In this document: one piece after another, positions 8,978-17,743 of the stretch | Numbering within the stretch: position 1 is the stretch's first letter | Layout of the letters: every line of letters begins with the position of its first letter | Assembly: GCF_020731355.1 (NCBI RefSeq) | Contig: NZ_JAJFZK010000010.1 | Coordinates: 169,000 to 228,285 of the forward strand | DNA from: Bacillus sp. REN16 | GTDB taxonomy: Bacteria; Bacillota; Bacilli; Bacillales; Bacillaceae_L | DNA length: 59,286 nucleotides | Direction of reading: 5' to 3' | Program-made: the position numbers and the translations under genes | Notes under the pieces: model-generated | The model's input: the letters and a program-made list of their open reading frames with translations, nothing else | Told to the model about the DNA's origin: nothing | Databases searched by the model: none

Positions 8978-8994
8978 CACAAGTTCAATTTGTG
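8978..8994. promoter_or_regulatory. Candidate operator 1 in the pump/TetR intergenic region
   Basis: CACAAGTTCAATTTGTG is a 17-base near-perfect palindrome (one mismatched pair) located 54 bases upstream of the transporter start. A TetR-family dimer site is the likely reading. Confidence 0.5.
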
Positions 8995-9002
8995 CAATGT
9001 TT

Positions 9003-9019
9003 TTATACTTACGGTATAA
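9003..9019. promoter_or_regulatory. Candidate operator 2 in the pump/TetR intergenic region
   Basis: TTATACTTACGGTATAA has perfect 6-base arms around a 5-base spacer, 61 bases upstream of the TetR start. It also resembles a -10 hexamer on either strand, so binding here could block both divergent promoters. Confidence 0.5.
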
Positions 9020-9079
9020 TGTTCTTGTGGATGAAATTAAAATGATTACAAGGAATATATAGGAAATTACGGAGGGCGT

Positions 9080-9952
9080 ATGAATAAACGTAGGCGACGA
9101 GTGGCAGATGCAGCGTTGAAGTTATTTGTTGAAAAAGGATTTCAACAAACATCGATACAAGATATTATTGAACATGCAAATATTTCAAAAGGTACCTTTT
9201 ATAACTACTTCTCGAATAAAAATGATTGTATCGCTGAAATTTTAGAAGGACTGCGTTATGATGCAAGCCAAATTCGAATGGAGATGCAGGTTGGAAAAGA
9301 TGAGACAGACCGCACTATATTAGTGGACCAAATTTCAATTTTGACCCATTTAAATAAGGAACGAAATCTAAATACCATCTTTGAATCCATATTACACTCA
9401 AATGAAGTTGAGCTAAAAAAAATGGTGATGCATCATCGCATTCATGAATTAGAATGGCTCGCAAGGCGATTTGTTGATGTCTATGGTGAGAAAGTAAGGC
9501 AATTTGGATTTGAACTGTCCATTCTATTCTACGGAATGATGCATTATATCCTATTTACAATAAAGATTACAAATAGTGCACAATCAATAGATCGAATTGT
9601 CGAGGTTTTGCTAACTTATTTAGAAGCAATTATACCAATCATGGTCGAAAAAGGGAGTACATTGATTGATCCATCATCACTCCATTTTCTAGAAGCAAGA
9701 ATCGATCGAAAAGTGCTAACACTAGATGAACTTATAGACCTGGCAAAGAATATAGAGAAAGAAGTCATATTCACAACCGATCAGCAAGATCTATATGATA
9801 CGATTGTGTCAGAACTTCAGCGAGACCGGATTCGAAAAAGTGTTCTACAGCCTTTAATAAAACCATTTCAGCAGACTTTTGTACAAACTGAAATAGAAGC
9901 TCAGGTCAATACATTTACAAATTTCCTTTGGTATTATTTAAGAATGCACTAA
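9080..9952 (+). CDS. TetR/AcrR-family transcription regulator
   Basis: A 290-residue regulator. The N-terminal helix-turn-helix is clear: 'VADAALKLFVEKGFQQTSIQDIIEHANISKGTFYNYFSNK'-type order at residues 8-48, given here only as family landmarks. The roughly 240-residue ligand/dimer domain is longer than the usual 140-150 and ends in a second helical block after residue 210. ATG 9080 follows GGAGGGCG. It probably represses the divergent MFS pump and itself through the palindromes at 8978-9019; the ligand is unknown. Confidence 0.88.
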   Translation: MNKRRRRVADAALKLFVEKGFQQTSIQDIIEHANISKGTFYNYFSNKNDCIAEILEGLRYDASQIRMEMQVGKDETDRTILVDQISILTHLNKERNLNTIFESILHSNEVELKKMVMHHRIHELEWLARRFVDVYGEKVRQFGFELSILFYGMMHYILFTIKITNSAQSIDRIVEVLLTYLEAIIPIMVEKGSTLIDPSSLHFLEARIDRKVLTLDELIDLAKNIEKEVIFTTDQQDLYDTIVSELQRDRIRKSVLQPLIKPFQQTFVQTEIEAQVNTFTNFLWYYLRMH

Positions 9953-9971
9953 GAAGTGAAAAGGGGTGTTT

Positions 9972-11432
9972 ATGATTACAAAACGTGAAATGGGTTGGGA
10001 CTTTGACAATACATATGTAGGGTTGCCAAAGGAACTTTATTCAAAAACGAATCCAAACCCTGTTAGTGAACCAGAACTAGTTATCTTAAATAAACATTTG
10101 GCAGAATCACTTGGGTTGAATGTAAAGGGATTATTGGAAGATGGTATCGAGGTTTTTGCTGGAAATAAAATACCTGAGGGTGCTGAACCTATTGCACAAG
10201 CCTATGCCGGTCACCAGTTTGGCCATTTTACGATGCTTGGAGATGGGCGTGCTGTATTACTTGGTGAACAGATTACACCTAATGGGGGGCGCTTTGATAT
10301 ACAGCTAAAGGGGGCAGGTCGAACGCCTTTCTCTCGTGGCGGAGATGGCCGTGCCGCAATCGGACCCATGCTTCGTGAATACATTATTAGTGAAGCTATG
10401 CATGGATTACGGATTCCTACCACTAGAAGTTTAGCTGTTGTCACAACAGGGGAGCCAATTTATCGGGAAACGGTTCTACCTGGTGCAATACTTACACGGG
10501 TTGCTTCAAGTCATATACGTGTAGGTACTTTTCAATATATTACTGGTCTTGGAAAAACGGATGAACTAAGGAGATTAGCCGATTATACAATTAAACGCCA
10601 TTACCCTGAAATTAAGGATGAGGAACAACGCTATCTTGCACTCTTACGTGAGGTTGTCAAAAAGCAAGCAGCTTTAATTGCGAAATGGCAGATCGTCGGA
10701 TTTATACATGGTGTAATGAACACAGATAATATGGCTATAAGCGGGGAAACCATTGATTATGGTCCATGTGCGTTTATGGATACATATGACCCAAAAACTG
10801 TATTTAGTTCAATTGATACAGGAGGGCGCTATGCTTATGGCAACCAACCCTACATCGGTGGTTGGAATCTTGCACGTTTTGCAGAAAGCTTACTACCTTT
10901 ACTTCATGATAATGAGGAACAGGCACTTCAATTAGCTCAGGATGAAATATCGAAATATAATGGAATTTATCGAGTAAATTGGTTGAACGGTATGAGAGCA
11001 AAGCTTGGCCTATTCGATCAAGAGGAAGAGGATACTAGGCTTATTGAAGAACTTCTAGAATGGATGGAACAAAACAAGAAGGATTACACGAATACATTTG
11101 TCGCCTTAACATTCGATAAACTTGATAGCCTTGCAAATTGTAGCACCGATAGTCTTAATAATTGGCAGCAAAAGTGGAAGGAAAGACAAAATAGACAGAA
11201 GAAAACAGATGGCGAGATTAAGGAGTTAATGTTGGCATCTAATCCAGCAGTCATTCCAAGAAACCACCAGGTTGAAGAAGCACTCGTGGCGGCCGCTGAG
11301 GAGGATTATAGTGTCATGGGAAAACTTTTGGAAGTACTAAAAGATCCATTTGCTCATTCTCAGGACCAGGTTGAATATGCAAAACCACCTGAACCTACAA
11401 ACAAACCATATCGGACATTTTGTGGGACTTGA
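9972..11432 (+). CDS. selO: Protein adenylyltransferase SelO (YdiU family)
   Basis: A 486-residue pseudokinase-fold enzyme that in this family transfers AMP from ATP to Ser/Thr/Tyr of target proteins. Family signatures are present: '[12 protein letters not shown]', '[12 protein letters not shown]', '[18 protein letters not shown]' (ATP site lysine and arginines near residues 110-128) and '[20 protein letters not shown]' (metal-binding Asp/Asn near 247-258). It ends in ...FCGT with cysteine, not selenocysteine, at the redox position. ATG 9972 is preferred, five bases from AGGGG; GTG 9966 lies within that site. A weak terminator follows at 11436-11466. Confidence 0.9.
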   Translation: MITKREMGWDFDNTYVGLPKELYSKTNPNPVSEPELVILNKHLAESLGLNVKGLLEDGIEVFAGNKIPEGAEPIAQAYAGHQFGHFTMLGDGRAVLLGEQITPNGGRFDIQLKGAGRTPFSRGGDGRAAIGPMLREYIISEAMHGLRIPTTRSLAVVTTGEPIYRETVLPGAILTRVASSHIRVGTFQYITGLGKTDELRRLADYTIKRHYPEIKDEEQRYLALLREVVKKQAALIAKWQIVGFIHGVMNTDNMAISGETIDYGPCAFMDTYDPKTVFSSIDTGGRYAYGNQPYIGGWNLARFAESLLPLLHDNEEQALQLAQDEISKYNGIYRVNWLNGMRAKLGLFDQEEEDTRLIEELLEWMEQNKKDYTNTFVALTFDKLDSLANCSTDSLNNWQQKWKERQNRQKKTDGEIKELMLASNPAVIPRNHQVEEALVAAAEEDYSVMGKLLEVLKDPFAHSQDQVEYAKPPEPTNKPYRTFCGT

Positions 11433-11435
11433 AAT

Positions 11436-11466
11436 AGAGGCATGCCTTTTTGGGTGTGCTTTTTTT
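11436..11466 (+). terminator. Terminator after selO
   Basis: GCATGCC pairs with GGGTGTGC using two G-U pairs across a short T loop, and is followed by seven Ts. Confidence 0.6.
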
Positions 11467-11505
11467 TATGCTAAAACTACCAGTTGCATTTTTAGATGAA
11501 ATCAC

Positions 11506-11534
11506 TTCAAAAACGAACGTTTATTCTGTACAAT
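11506..11534 (+). promoter_or_regulatory. Candidate mrfAB promoter with an embedded LexA-like box
   Basis: TTCAAA (11506-11511) and TACAAT (11529-11534) are spaced by 17 bases. The spacer holds CGAAC-GTTT-ATTCT (11514-11527), which matches the Bacillus LexA half-site arrangement GAAC-N4-GTTC at all but one base. SOS control is a hypothesis. Confidence 0.45.
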
Positions 11535-11562
11535 AAGAGTATAAATTCTGAGGTGATTTTTA

Positions 11563-13851
11563 ATGAAGTTTCGGAAAAATATCCATGAATTAATGGATTT
11601 TATAAAAGAAAACCCACAATACGCTAAAAATATTGTTCACTGGCACACAACTCCGGCGACCTCTGCCAAAACGATGGACATACCTCCATCTGTTGATGAT
11701 AGATTACGAGAAGCATTGGACAAAAGAGGGATCCAAAGAGTTTATACTCATCAACATTCAGCCTATGAGATAACGCGAAGCGGACGAAATTTTGTTGCCG
11801 TAACACCGACGGCATCAGGTAAAACGCTTTGCTACAACTTGCCTGTTCTGCAAACAATTGTTGAAAACGATCAGGCACGTGCACTTTATATATTCCCGAC
11901 AAAAGCATTAGCCCAAGACCAAAAAAGTGAACTAAACGAGATCATTGAGGAAATGGGAGTAGCAATAAATAGTTATACATATGATGGTGATACACCGGCA
12001 AACATTCGCCAAAAGGTACGAAAGGCAGGACATATTGTCATTACAAACCCGGATATGCTGCATTCGGCTATTCTTCCTCATCATACAAAATGGGTTTCAT
12101 TGTTTGAAAATCTAAAATATGTGGTGATCGATGAGCTGCATACGTATCGTGGTGTGTTTGGAAGCCATGTCGCAAATGTCATCAGGCGTTTGAAACGAAT
12201 TTGCGAATTTTATGGAAGCTGTCCGATTTTCATGTGTACATCAGCAACCATTGCAAATCCGCAGGAACTTGCTGAAAATTTGACCGGAACCAAAATGGAA
12301 TTAATTAAAAACAACGGTGCGCCAACGGGGACAAAGCATTTTGTTTTTTATAATCCGCCAATTGTCAATAAACCGCTTAATATTCGAAGAAGTGCAACAC
12401 TTGAGGTGCGTAATCTAGCTAGTGAATTTTTACAAAATAAAATCCAAACAATTGTCTTTGCACGAAGCAGGGTTAGGGTGGAAATCATTTTAACCTATTT
12501 GCAGGAGCTCGTTAAACATAAGCTTGGTCCAAAGGCAATCCGAGGGTATCGTGGCGGGTATTTGCCAAAACAACGCCGGGAAATCGAACATGGGCTTCGG
12601 AATGGTGAAATATACGGGGTTGTAAGCACAAATGCTCTTGAATTAGGTGTAGACATTGGACAACTTCAGGTTTGTATTATGACCGGCTACCCAGGCACGA
12701 TTGCAAGTGCGTGGCAGCAGGCAGGTCGTGCCGGTCGTCGCCAAGGGGAAGCAGTCATCTTCATGGTTGCAAGCTCTAATCCACTTGATCAATATATGAT
12801 TCAAAACCCAGAATACTTTTTTAGTAGAAACCCTGAAACAGCTCGAATTAATCCTAATAATCTCGTGATTTTAATTGATCATATTAAGTGTGCTGCTTAT
12901 GAATTACCATTTAAAGCAGGTGATACGTTTGGTGACCTTGATCTGGAAGATATTCTTGAATTTCTAACCGAGGAAAGAGTCCTTCATCAAAATGGGGATA
13001 AATGGTATTGGATGAATGATTCTTTCCCTGCCCACAATATTAGTCTGCGTTCAGCTTCACAGGAGAATGTTGTGATCATTGACCAAACTGATATTGCGGC
13101 CGTGAAGGTGATTGGGGAAATGGATCGGTTTAGTGCGATGACATTACTGCATGATGAAGCCATTTATTTGCACCAAGGTGTTCAATTCCAAGTCGAAAAG
13201 CTGGATTGGGAAGAAAAGAAAGCTTTTGTAAGAGAAGTAGATGTTGATTATTTCACTGATGCAAACCTCGCTGTTAGTCTTCGGGTTTTAGAGGTTGACA
13301 AGGAACGCTCGAGCCCATCAATTGAAATAGGTTATGGGGATGTATCTGTTCAAGCGATGGCAACCATTTTTAAGAAAATAAAATTTGAGACCCATGAGAA
13401 TATCGGTTCTGGGCCGATTCATCTGCCAGAAGAAGAGTTGCATACTTCCTCTGCATGGATAAGTCTGAAACAATCAGAGCTTGAAGGATTAAGTGATGAA
13501 CGGATAGAGGAAGGTTTAATAGGTGTTGCAAATGTGTTAAGACATGTTGCACCGCTCATGACAATGTGTGACCCATCAGATTTACATGTTGTGCCACAGG
13601 TAAAAGCTGTACACAATGAACAGCCCACAATCTTTTTATATGATCGGTATCCAGGGGGGATTGGCTTGAGTGAAAAAGTCTATGACGCTATGGAGAATCT
13701 CCTCAATGACTCTGAAGAATTAATACGTAACTGTTCATGTGAATCAGGCTGTCCCTCCTGTATTGGGACAGATGTCGTACACGAAAAGGCAAAAACGGAT
13801 GCACTAACTTTAATTTCAAAGTTAAAACAGGGAAAGCATGGTAAAAATTAA
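11563..13851 (+). CDS. mrfA: Mitomycin-repair helicase MrfA (YprA; DEAD/DEAH box with DUF1998)
   Basis: A 762-residue SF2 helicase. Order: N-terminal region, motif I 'TPTASGKT' near residue 80, DEXH-type motif II 'VIDELHTYRG' near 189, 'CTSATI' (III), and the second RecA domain with 'TNALELGVDIG' and 'QQAGRAGRR' (VI) near 350-390. The C-terminal DUF1998 region ends with four cysteines in 'NCSCESGCPSCIG', expected to bind zinc. In B. subtilis MrfA works with the exonuclease MrfB in a UvrABC-independent repair pathway for mitomycin lesions. ATG 11563 follows GAGGTG. mrfB starts 12 bases after the stop, so the two form an operon. Confidence 0.93.
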   Translation: MKFRKNIHELMDFIKENPQYAKNIVHWHTTPATSAKTMDIPPSVDDRLREALDKRGIQRVYTHQHSAYEITRSGRNFVAVTPTASGKTLCYNLPVLQTIVENDQARALYIFPTKALAQDQKSELNEIIEEMGVAINSYTYDGDTPANIRQKVRKAGHIVITNPDMLHSAILPHHTKWVSLFENLKYVVIDELHTYRGVFGSHVANVIRRLKRICEFYGSCPIFMCTSATIANPQELAENLTGTKMELIKNNGAPTGTKHFVFYNPPIVNKPLNIRRSATLEVRNLASEFLQNKIQTIVFARSRVRVEIILTYLQELVKHKLGPKAIRGYRGGYLPKQRREIEHGLRNGEIYGVVSTNALELGVDIGQLQVCIMTGYPGTIASAWQQAGRAGRRQGEAVIFMVASSNPLDQYMIQNPEYFFSRNPETARINPNNLVILIDHIKCAAYELPFKAGDTFGDLDLEDILEFLTEERVLHQNGDKWYWMNDSFPAHNISLRSASQENVVIIDQTDIAAVKVIGEMDRFSAMTLLHDEAIYLHQGVQFQVEKLDWEEKKAFVREVDVDYFTDANLAVSLRVLEVDKERSSPSIEIGYGDVSVQAMATIFKKIKFETHENIGSGPIHLPEEELHTSSAWISLKQSELEGLSDERIEEGLIGVANVLRHVAPLMTMCDPSDLHVVPQVKAVHNEQPTIFLYDRYPGGIGLSEKVYDAMENLLNDSEELIRNCSCESGCPSCIGTDVVHEKAKTDALTLISKLKQGKHGKN

Positions 13852-13863
13852 AGGAGTTTAACT

Positions 13864-15129
13864 ATGTCGATTAAAGGAAAATTAAACCGTTTAAAAAATC
13901 ATATAGTAAAAGAAGAGGCGGACAAATCGAAATCTGTCGAATCTTCTGTTGTTGTGGAAGAGATACCTTTTCTTGAAAAGTGGGCAGAATTCGGGGCGCA
14001 ACCATTTTATTTTGATGATACGTACTGCATGGTTAGAAAAGTGGAATATCCATTGGATTATCAGCATGGCTTATATTCGTTTTCAAAATTAAAAGATGTC
14101 ATTGACTTGTGGAATACGTCTATGATTAAACATCCATTATCTGCAAAAAGTCATCAGCTTTCCGACTTGTTTTTCTTTGACACAGAAACGACAGGTTTAG
14201 GTGGGGGAGCAGGAAACACAATCTTTTTATTAGGACATGCGAGGATTCATGAAGAAAAGATAGTCCTCACGCAACATTTTTTACCTAATCCTGGAGCTGA
14301 AGTTGCCCTATACCAAAGCTTCCTTTCAAGTGTTGATTACACAACTTTAGTCACATATAACGGAAAATCCTTTGATTGGCCACAAGTAAAAACCCGGCAT
14401 ACATTAATTCGGGATGCCCTGCCTAAATTACCTGATTTCGGACATTTTGATTTATATCATGCAGCAAGAAGGCTTTGGAAAAACAAACTGGATTCTGTAA
14501 GACTTTCAAATGTAGAAAAGGAAATTTTAGATATTAAACGCAGCGATGATGTCCCAGGTTATTTAGCTCCAATTATATATTTTGATTTTGTGGAGAATCA
14601 GGTGCCGGATGGAATTTTTGGCGTCATGCGGCATAATGAAATCGATATTTTATCCTTATTGACTCTTTATATCCATTTATCGGGTGCTGTAATGTTGAAC
14701 GAAAAAAATAAGTATACATCTGACAAATATGAAGTGGCGAGATGGCTTGAAGCGTTAGGGGAGACTCGAAAGGCACAGGAATTATATGAGCAAGTAATTG
14801 AAGTGGATGCCGATAAGGAAACGAAAGCAAAACTAGCCCTTGCATTTCTTGTAAAAAAGGAAAAAAAGCTTGAAGAAGCAATTGAACTATTTTTGGAAGT
14901 ACAAGAAATGGGTGATGATCATGATGCGATTGTAGCGTGCATAGAGCTTTCGAAATACTATGAGCATCATCGTAAGGATTACGAAACTGCTTTGGACTTT
15001 GCTAATACTGGATATTTGAGATGGAAAGAATCGAGGAATTCAGATAATAATACAAAAAATGCGAACGCAGAAAACGAATTTGAGAAGCGAATTGCAAGAA
15101 TAAGTAGGAAATTTCAAAAAAGTTTGTAA
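13864..15129 (+). CDS. mrfB: Mitomycin-repair exonuclease MrfB (YprB, DEDDh family)
   Basis: A 421-residue protein with an RNase H-like exonuclease domain, 'DLFFFDTETTGLGGGAGNTI' near residue 100 (catalytic Asp and Glu), 'VTYNGKSFDWPQVKTRH' (second Asp) and 'MRHNEIDILSLLTL' (His...Asp) near residue 256. The C-terminal ~130 residues are helical with TPR-like spacing ('AQELYEQVIEVDADKETKAK'). It is thought to degrade DNA at lesions opened by MrfA. AAAGGAG precedes ATG 13864. Co-transcription with mrfA is likely from the 12-base gap. Confidence 0.92.
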   Translation: MSIKGKLNRLKNHIVKEEADKSKSVESSVVVEEIPFLEKWAEFGAQPFYFDDTYCMVRKVEYPLDYQHGLYSFSKLKDVIDLWNTSMIKHPLSAKSHQLSDLFFFDTETTGLGGGAGNTIFLLGHARIHEEKIVLTQHFLPNPGAEVALYQSFLSSVDYTTLVTYNGKSFDWPQVKTRHTLIRDALPKLPDFGHFDLYHAARRLWKNKLDSVRLSNVEKEILDIKRSDDVPGYLAPIIYFDFVENQVPDGIFGVMRHNEIDILSLLTLYIHLSGAVMLNEKNKYTSDKYEVARWLEALGETRKAQELYEQVIEVDADKETKAKLALAFLVKKEKKLEEAIELFLEVQEMGDDHDAIVACIELSKYYEHHRKDYETALDFANTGYLRWKESRNSDNNTKNANAENEFEKRIARISRKFQKSL

Positions 15130-15291
15130 ATATTACCCGGGCAAGCGCAAAATTAGTGGTTTTTCGCGTTTTATTTGTCGATATTATGAAGATTTGAAGA
15201 CTTCCTTCATTTGTCATTGTAGAACGATGTAATACCATGTAAAATAGTGTTTTGTGTAAATGAAATATTATTTTAGATGGAGAGAATGACA

Positions 15292-15387
15292 ATGTATAAG
15301 AAAATATTATTTCTATACTTTTTTGTATTAGTTTTAATTGTGATCGTATTAACTGGAATTAAAGACGGCTCATATGCCTTTTTCTAA
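15292..15387 (+). CDS. Small hydrophobic peptide, 31 aa
   Basis: ATG 15292 (or the in-frame ATG 15286) after GATGGAGAG encodes one membrane-spanning segment (ILFLYFFVLVLIVIVLTG) with a basic N-terminus and a short 'IKDGSYAFF' tail. The good ribosome binding site and clean transmembrane composition argue for a real gene; no family is recognised. It lies between mrfB and a MITE-like repeat. Confidence 0.55.
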   Translation: MYKKILFLYFFVLVLIVIVLTGIKDGSYAFF

Positions 15388-15411
15388 ACATAAATTGGGG
15401 TACAATTGGTG

Positions 15412-15426
15412 AAAAATAGGTGTTTT
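15412..15426 (+). repeat. Left copy of a 15-bp direct repeat flanking a MITE-like element
   Basis: AAAAATAGGTGTTTT here is identical to 15637-15651. The two copies bracket the palindromic element at 15427-15636 like a target-site duplication. Confidence 0.75.
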
Positions 15427-15636
15427 AAAAAGGAGGATGAAGAGGACCAAGATTTTCAAGGCGGTGCAGCTTTGAGTACCGGAGCGTATGCATTTAATAC
15501 GTGAGTAACGAAGAAGCAAGCCAACGAGCTTCCACAGGATGTGGTGACTTCGACGTTCGACACAGGACGTGTCGGTAGTTAGTCGAAGCTCCTCTATATA
15601 TGCGTCATATTCACCGGACTTTTTAAACATCCTCTA
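15427..15636. mobile_element. MITE-like palindromic repeat, family B copy 1
   Basis: A 210-bp non-coding element with terminal inverted repeats GAGGATG (15433-15439)/CATCCTC (15628-15634), outer TTTAAAAAG/CTTTTTAAA arms and an AGAGG/CCTCT pair. Its core (15447-15595) contains AAGGCGG-GCAGCTTTGAGTACCGGA and CACAGGATGTGGTGACTTCG, and is closely similar to 26826-27046. Perfect 15-bp direct repeats flank it (15412-15426, 15637-15651). It has no transposase; mobilisation in trans is inferred. Confidence 0.65.
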
Positions 15637-15651
15637 AAAAATAGGTGTTTT
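15637..15651 (+). repeat. Right copy of the 15-bp direct repeat
   Basis: Identical to 15412-15426. Confidence 0.75.
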
Positions 15652-15723
15652 GATTAGTACATGACTCTCCCTTCTTTCATAGGCTATTACTGTAAGGCAG
15701 ATGAAGGAAAGGAGATAGATAAA

Positions 15724-15960
15724 ATGTTTTGTCCAACAAATGTAATGCGACCTATTGTTCACCCGACTCAATGTTGTGTTCAACACCACTGCTGTAAAAC
15801 AATTGTTCCACATATTCATCCTTCACATACGCAACATGTAAATCATCATATGTATCAACATATGCATTATTTCCCACACACAGAATCTGTTGCGAATGAA
15901 GTAACAAATCAACACTTCAATTGTGGAGCAAGACCACCAGGACCATTTATGGGCCGATAA
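15724..15960 (+). CDS. cotD: Spore coat protein CotD
   Basis: A 78-residue His- and Cys-rich inner coat protein. The pattern 'RPIVHPTQCC', 'KTIVPHIHPSHTQHVNHH' and 'QHMHYFPHTES' matches B. subtilis CotD closely. It has about 15 histidines and several Cys pairs, fitting a cross-linked, metal-binding coat component made in the mother cell. ATG 15724 follows AAAGGAGA; the in-frame extension to 15661 has no ribosome binding site. It lies between mrfB and ypsA as in B. subtilis. A terminator follows at 15999-16026. Confidence 0.93.
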   Translation: MFCPTNVMRPIVHPTQCCVQHHCCKTIVPHIHPSHTQHVNHHMYQHMHYFPHTESVANEVTNQHFNCGARPPGPFMGR

Positions 15961-15998
15961 AACAAATAACCTACCCAAAAATGTAACAAATAAAACAC

Positions 15999-16026
15999 AA
16001 CAGGAACTGTAATGGTTCCTGTTTTA
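15999..16026 (+). terminator. Terminator after cotD
   Basis: AACAGGAAC (15999-16007) and GTTCCTGTT (16015-16023) form a 9-bp stem followed by a short T run. Confidence 0.75.
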
Positions 16027-16078
16027 CATAGGTTCTATAAATGCTTAAGGCTAAATCAACAAATAAAGGAGACTGGAC

Positions 16079-16639
16079 ATGATAAAGGTTGTTGCAATTA
16101 CGGGCTATAAACCATTCGAGCTTGGAATTTTTGGACAAGATCATCCTGGAATCCGATATATCAAACTAGCTCTAAAAAATGCGCTGATTCCCTTAATTGA
16201 AGATGGACTTGAATGGGTCATTATTAGCGGTCAGCTTGGAGTAGAACTTTGGGGAGCTGAAATCACCTATGAACTGCAAGAGGAATTTCCAGAGCTAAAA
16301 CTAGCTGTTTTTACTCCCTTTCTTGAGCAAGATGAAAAATGGAACGAAACAAATCGAGAATACTACCAGCTCATACTGTCACAAGCTGACTATGTAAACA
16401 GCATCACAAACCGTAAATATGATAACCCATCACAATTTCGGTTGAAAAATGCTTTCTTTCTGGACAAAAGTGATGCATTATTAATTCTATATGATGAAGA
16501 AAAGGATGGCAGTCCGCGTTATATCTATTCGGATGCGGAAAAAAAGAGCGAAAATGAAGACTATCAACTCATAACGATTAACGCATATGACCTTCAGGTA
16601 ATCGTTGAAGAGGAACAATATGCAAATAATGACTTCTAA
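16079..16639 (+). CDS. ypsA: YpsA (SLOG-domain protein)
   Basis: A 186-residue protein of the YpsA/DUF1273 group with a Rossmann-like SLOG fold: '[15 protein letters not shown]' at the N-terminus and '[16 protein letters not shown]' near residue 47 are the nucleotide-binding landmarks. In B. subtilis and S. aureus YpsA influences cell division and its gene is linked to gpsB, as here (93 bases upstream). ATG 16079 follows AAAGGAGACTG. Its ligand is not known. Confidence 0.92.
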   Translation: MIKVVAITGYKPFELGIFGQDHPGIRYIKLALKNALIPLIEDGLEWVIISGQLGVELWGAEITYELQEEFPELKLAVFTPFLEQDEKWNETNREYYQLILSQADYVNSITNRKYDNPSQFRLKNAFFLDKSDALLILYDEEKDGSPRYIYSDAEKKSENEDYQLITINAYDLQVIVEEEQYANNDF

Positions 16640-16732
16640 AACAACGGCTTTATCAATATAAATTGACAATACATGAAATTTTTGAAAAAATAGACGTAGG
16701 AATAATGGGGAAAGTGTATCGAGGTGAAAACA

Positions 16733-17032
16733 ATGTTATCTGATAAAATAAAATTAACTGCAGCACAGATACTTGAAAAAGAATTTAAATCGGGCATGAA
16801 AGGCTATAAACAAGAAGAAGTTGATAAATTTCTAGATGTGATCATCAAGGATTACGAATCATTTTATCTAGAAATTGAAGAGCTGCAACAAGAAAATTTA
16901 CGATTAAAGCGTCAACTAGAAGAATCCTTTAAAAAACAACCACAGGCGCAAACTGGAACAACGAATTTTGATATTTTGAAACGATTATCAAACCTTGAAA
17001 AACATGTCTTTGGCAGTAAACTTTATGATTGA
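16733..17032 (+). CDS. gpsB: Cell division/elongation coordinator GpsB
   Basis: A 99-residue DivIVA-family coiled-coil protein. The N-terminal membrane-binding and PBP-binding motif '[20 protein letters not shown]' is followed by a coiled coil ('[20 protein letters not shown]') and the conserved trimerising tail '[20 protein letters not shown]'. It shuttles between septum and lateral wall and partners PBP1. ATG 16733 is chosen over GTG 16724 because GAGGTG (16721-16726) is the ribosome binding site and the B. subtilis protein starts at the same residue. Confidence 0.96.
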   Translation: MLSDKIKLTAAQILEKEFKSGMKGYKQEEVDKFLDVIIKDYESFYLEIEELQQENLRLKRQLEESFKKQPQAQTGTTNFDILKRLSNLEKHVFGSKLYD

Positions 17033-17131
17033 AGCCCACAGGATCAGGTGGTCACAAAGACTTTGCCTATAAGAACGTGGAGTTTACAGTCTTTGCTCCT
17101 TATGGAGGAAAAAATTTCCAGTAAGAATTAC

Positions 17132-17160
17132 TTGCATTTTTAATACTTTTTTACTATACT
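17132..17160 (+). promoter_or_regulatory. Promoter of rnpB
   Basis: TTGCAT (17132-17137) and TATACT (17155-17160) with a 17-base spacer give a strong sigma-A promoter; transcription would start near the 5' end of RNase P RNA. The preceding 17036-17110 contains CAAAGAC/GTCTTTG arms of unknown role. Confidence 0.75.
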
Positions 17161-17174
17161 ATTTCTTGCACACA

Positions 17175-17584
17175 TTAATAACGTTCGGGTAATCGCTGCA
17201 GGGAGACCTGCAGAGGAAAGTCCATGCTCGCACGGGCTGAGATGTCCGTAGTGTTCGTGCCTAGCGAAACGATAAGCTAGGGTAGCGAGGAATTTCTCTT
17301 TGCTAACGGCAGGGAAAAGACCTAAGTCCATTTGGATATGGTTTGACTACCTTTAAAGTGCCACAGTGACGAAGTCTTGTAAGAAATTACAAGAGTGGAA
17401 CGAGGTAAACCCCACGAGCGAGAAACCCAAATAATGGTAGGGGCACTTTCTCTCTTGGAAATGAACTAGGAGAAGGACAGGCGGTTCACCGTCTGTAGAT
17501 AGATGATTACCACCTGAGTACGAGGCATTCGTTTTGCCGACTGAAGTACAATGGAACAAAACATGGCTTACAGAACGTTATTAA
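17175..17584 (+). ncRNA. rnpB: RNase P RNA, bacterial type B
   Basis: The catalytic RNA of RNase P, which matures tRNA 5' ends. The first helix is TTAATAACGTTC (17175-17186) with GAACGTTATTAA (17573-17584). Conserved segments are GAGGAAAGTCCATGCTCGCA, AAGTGCCACAGTGACGAAGT, GTGGAACGAGGTAAACCCC, GAGCGAGAAACCCAAAT, ATAGATGATTACCACC and GGAACAAAACATGGCTTACA. The length (about 410 nt) and the order match B. subtilis rnpB, and its position after gpsB is also conserved. Confidence 0.98.
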
Positions 17585-17612
17585 TTAAACGAATTACATG
17601 AATAAAGAAGTA

Positions 17613-17640
17613 AAGCTCTTCATCAAGAAGAGCTTTTTGT
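17613..17640 (+). terminator. Terminator of rnpB
   Basis: AAGCTCTTC (17613-17621) pairs with GAAGAGCTT (17627-17635) and ends in TTTTTG. Confidence 0.85.
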
Positions 17641-17743
17641 ATGCTTACATAAAACTTTTCTGAGAAGCAAATCTTGCATTATGGATTTAGATTCTTTATT
17701 CTTTTACTATATAAATGAATGTACATAGTTAGGGTGAACGTGA

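Noticed and set aside
9966..9972. GTG 9966 as the selO start
   Set aside because: It lies within the AGGGGTG ribosome binding site; ATG 9972 has correct spacing.
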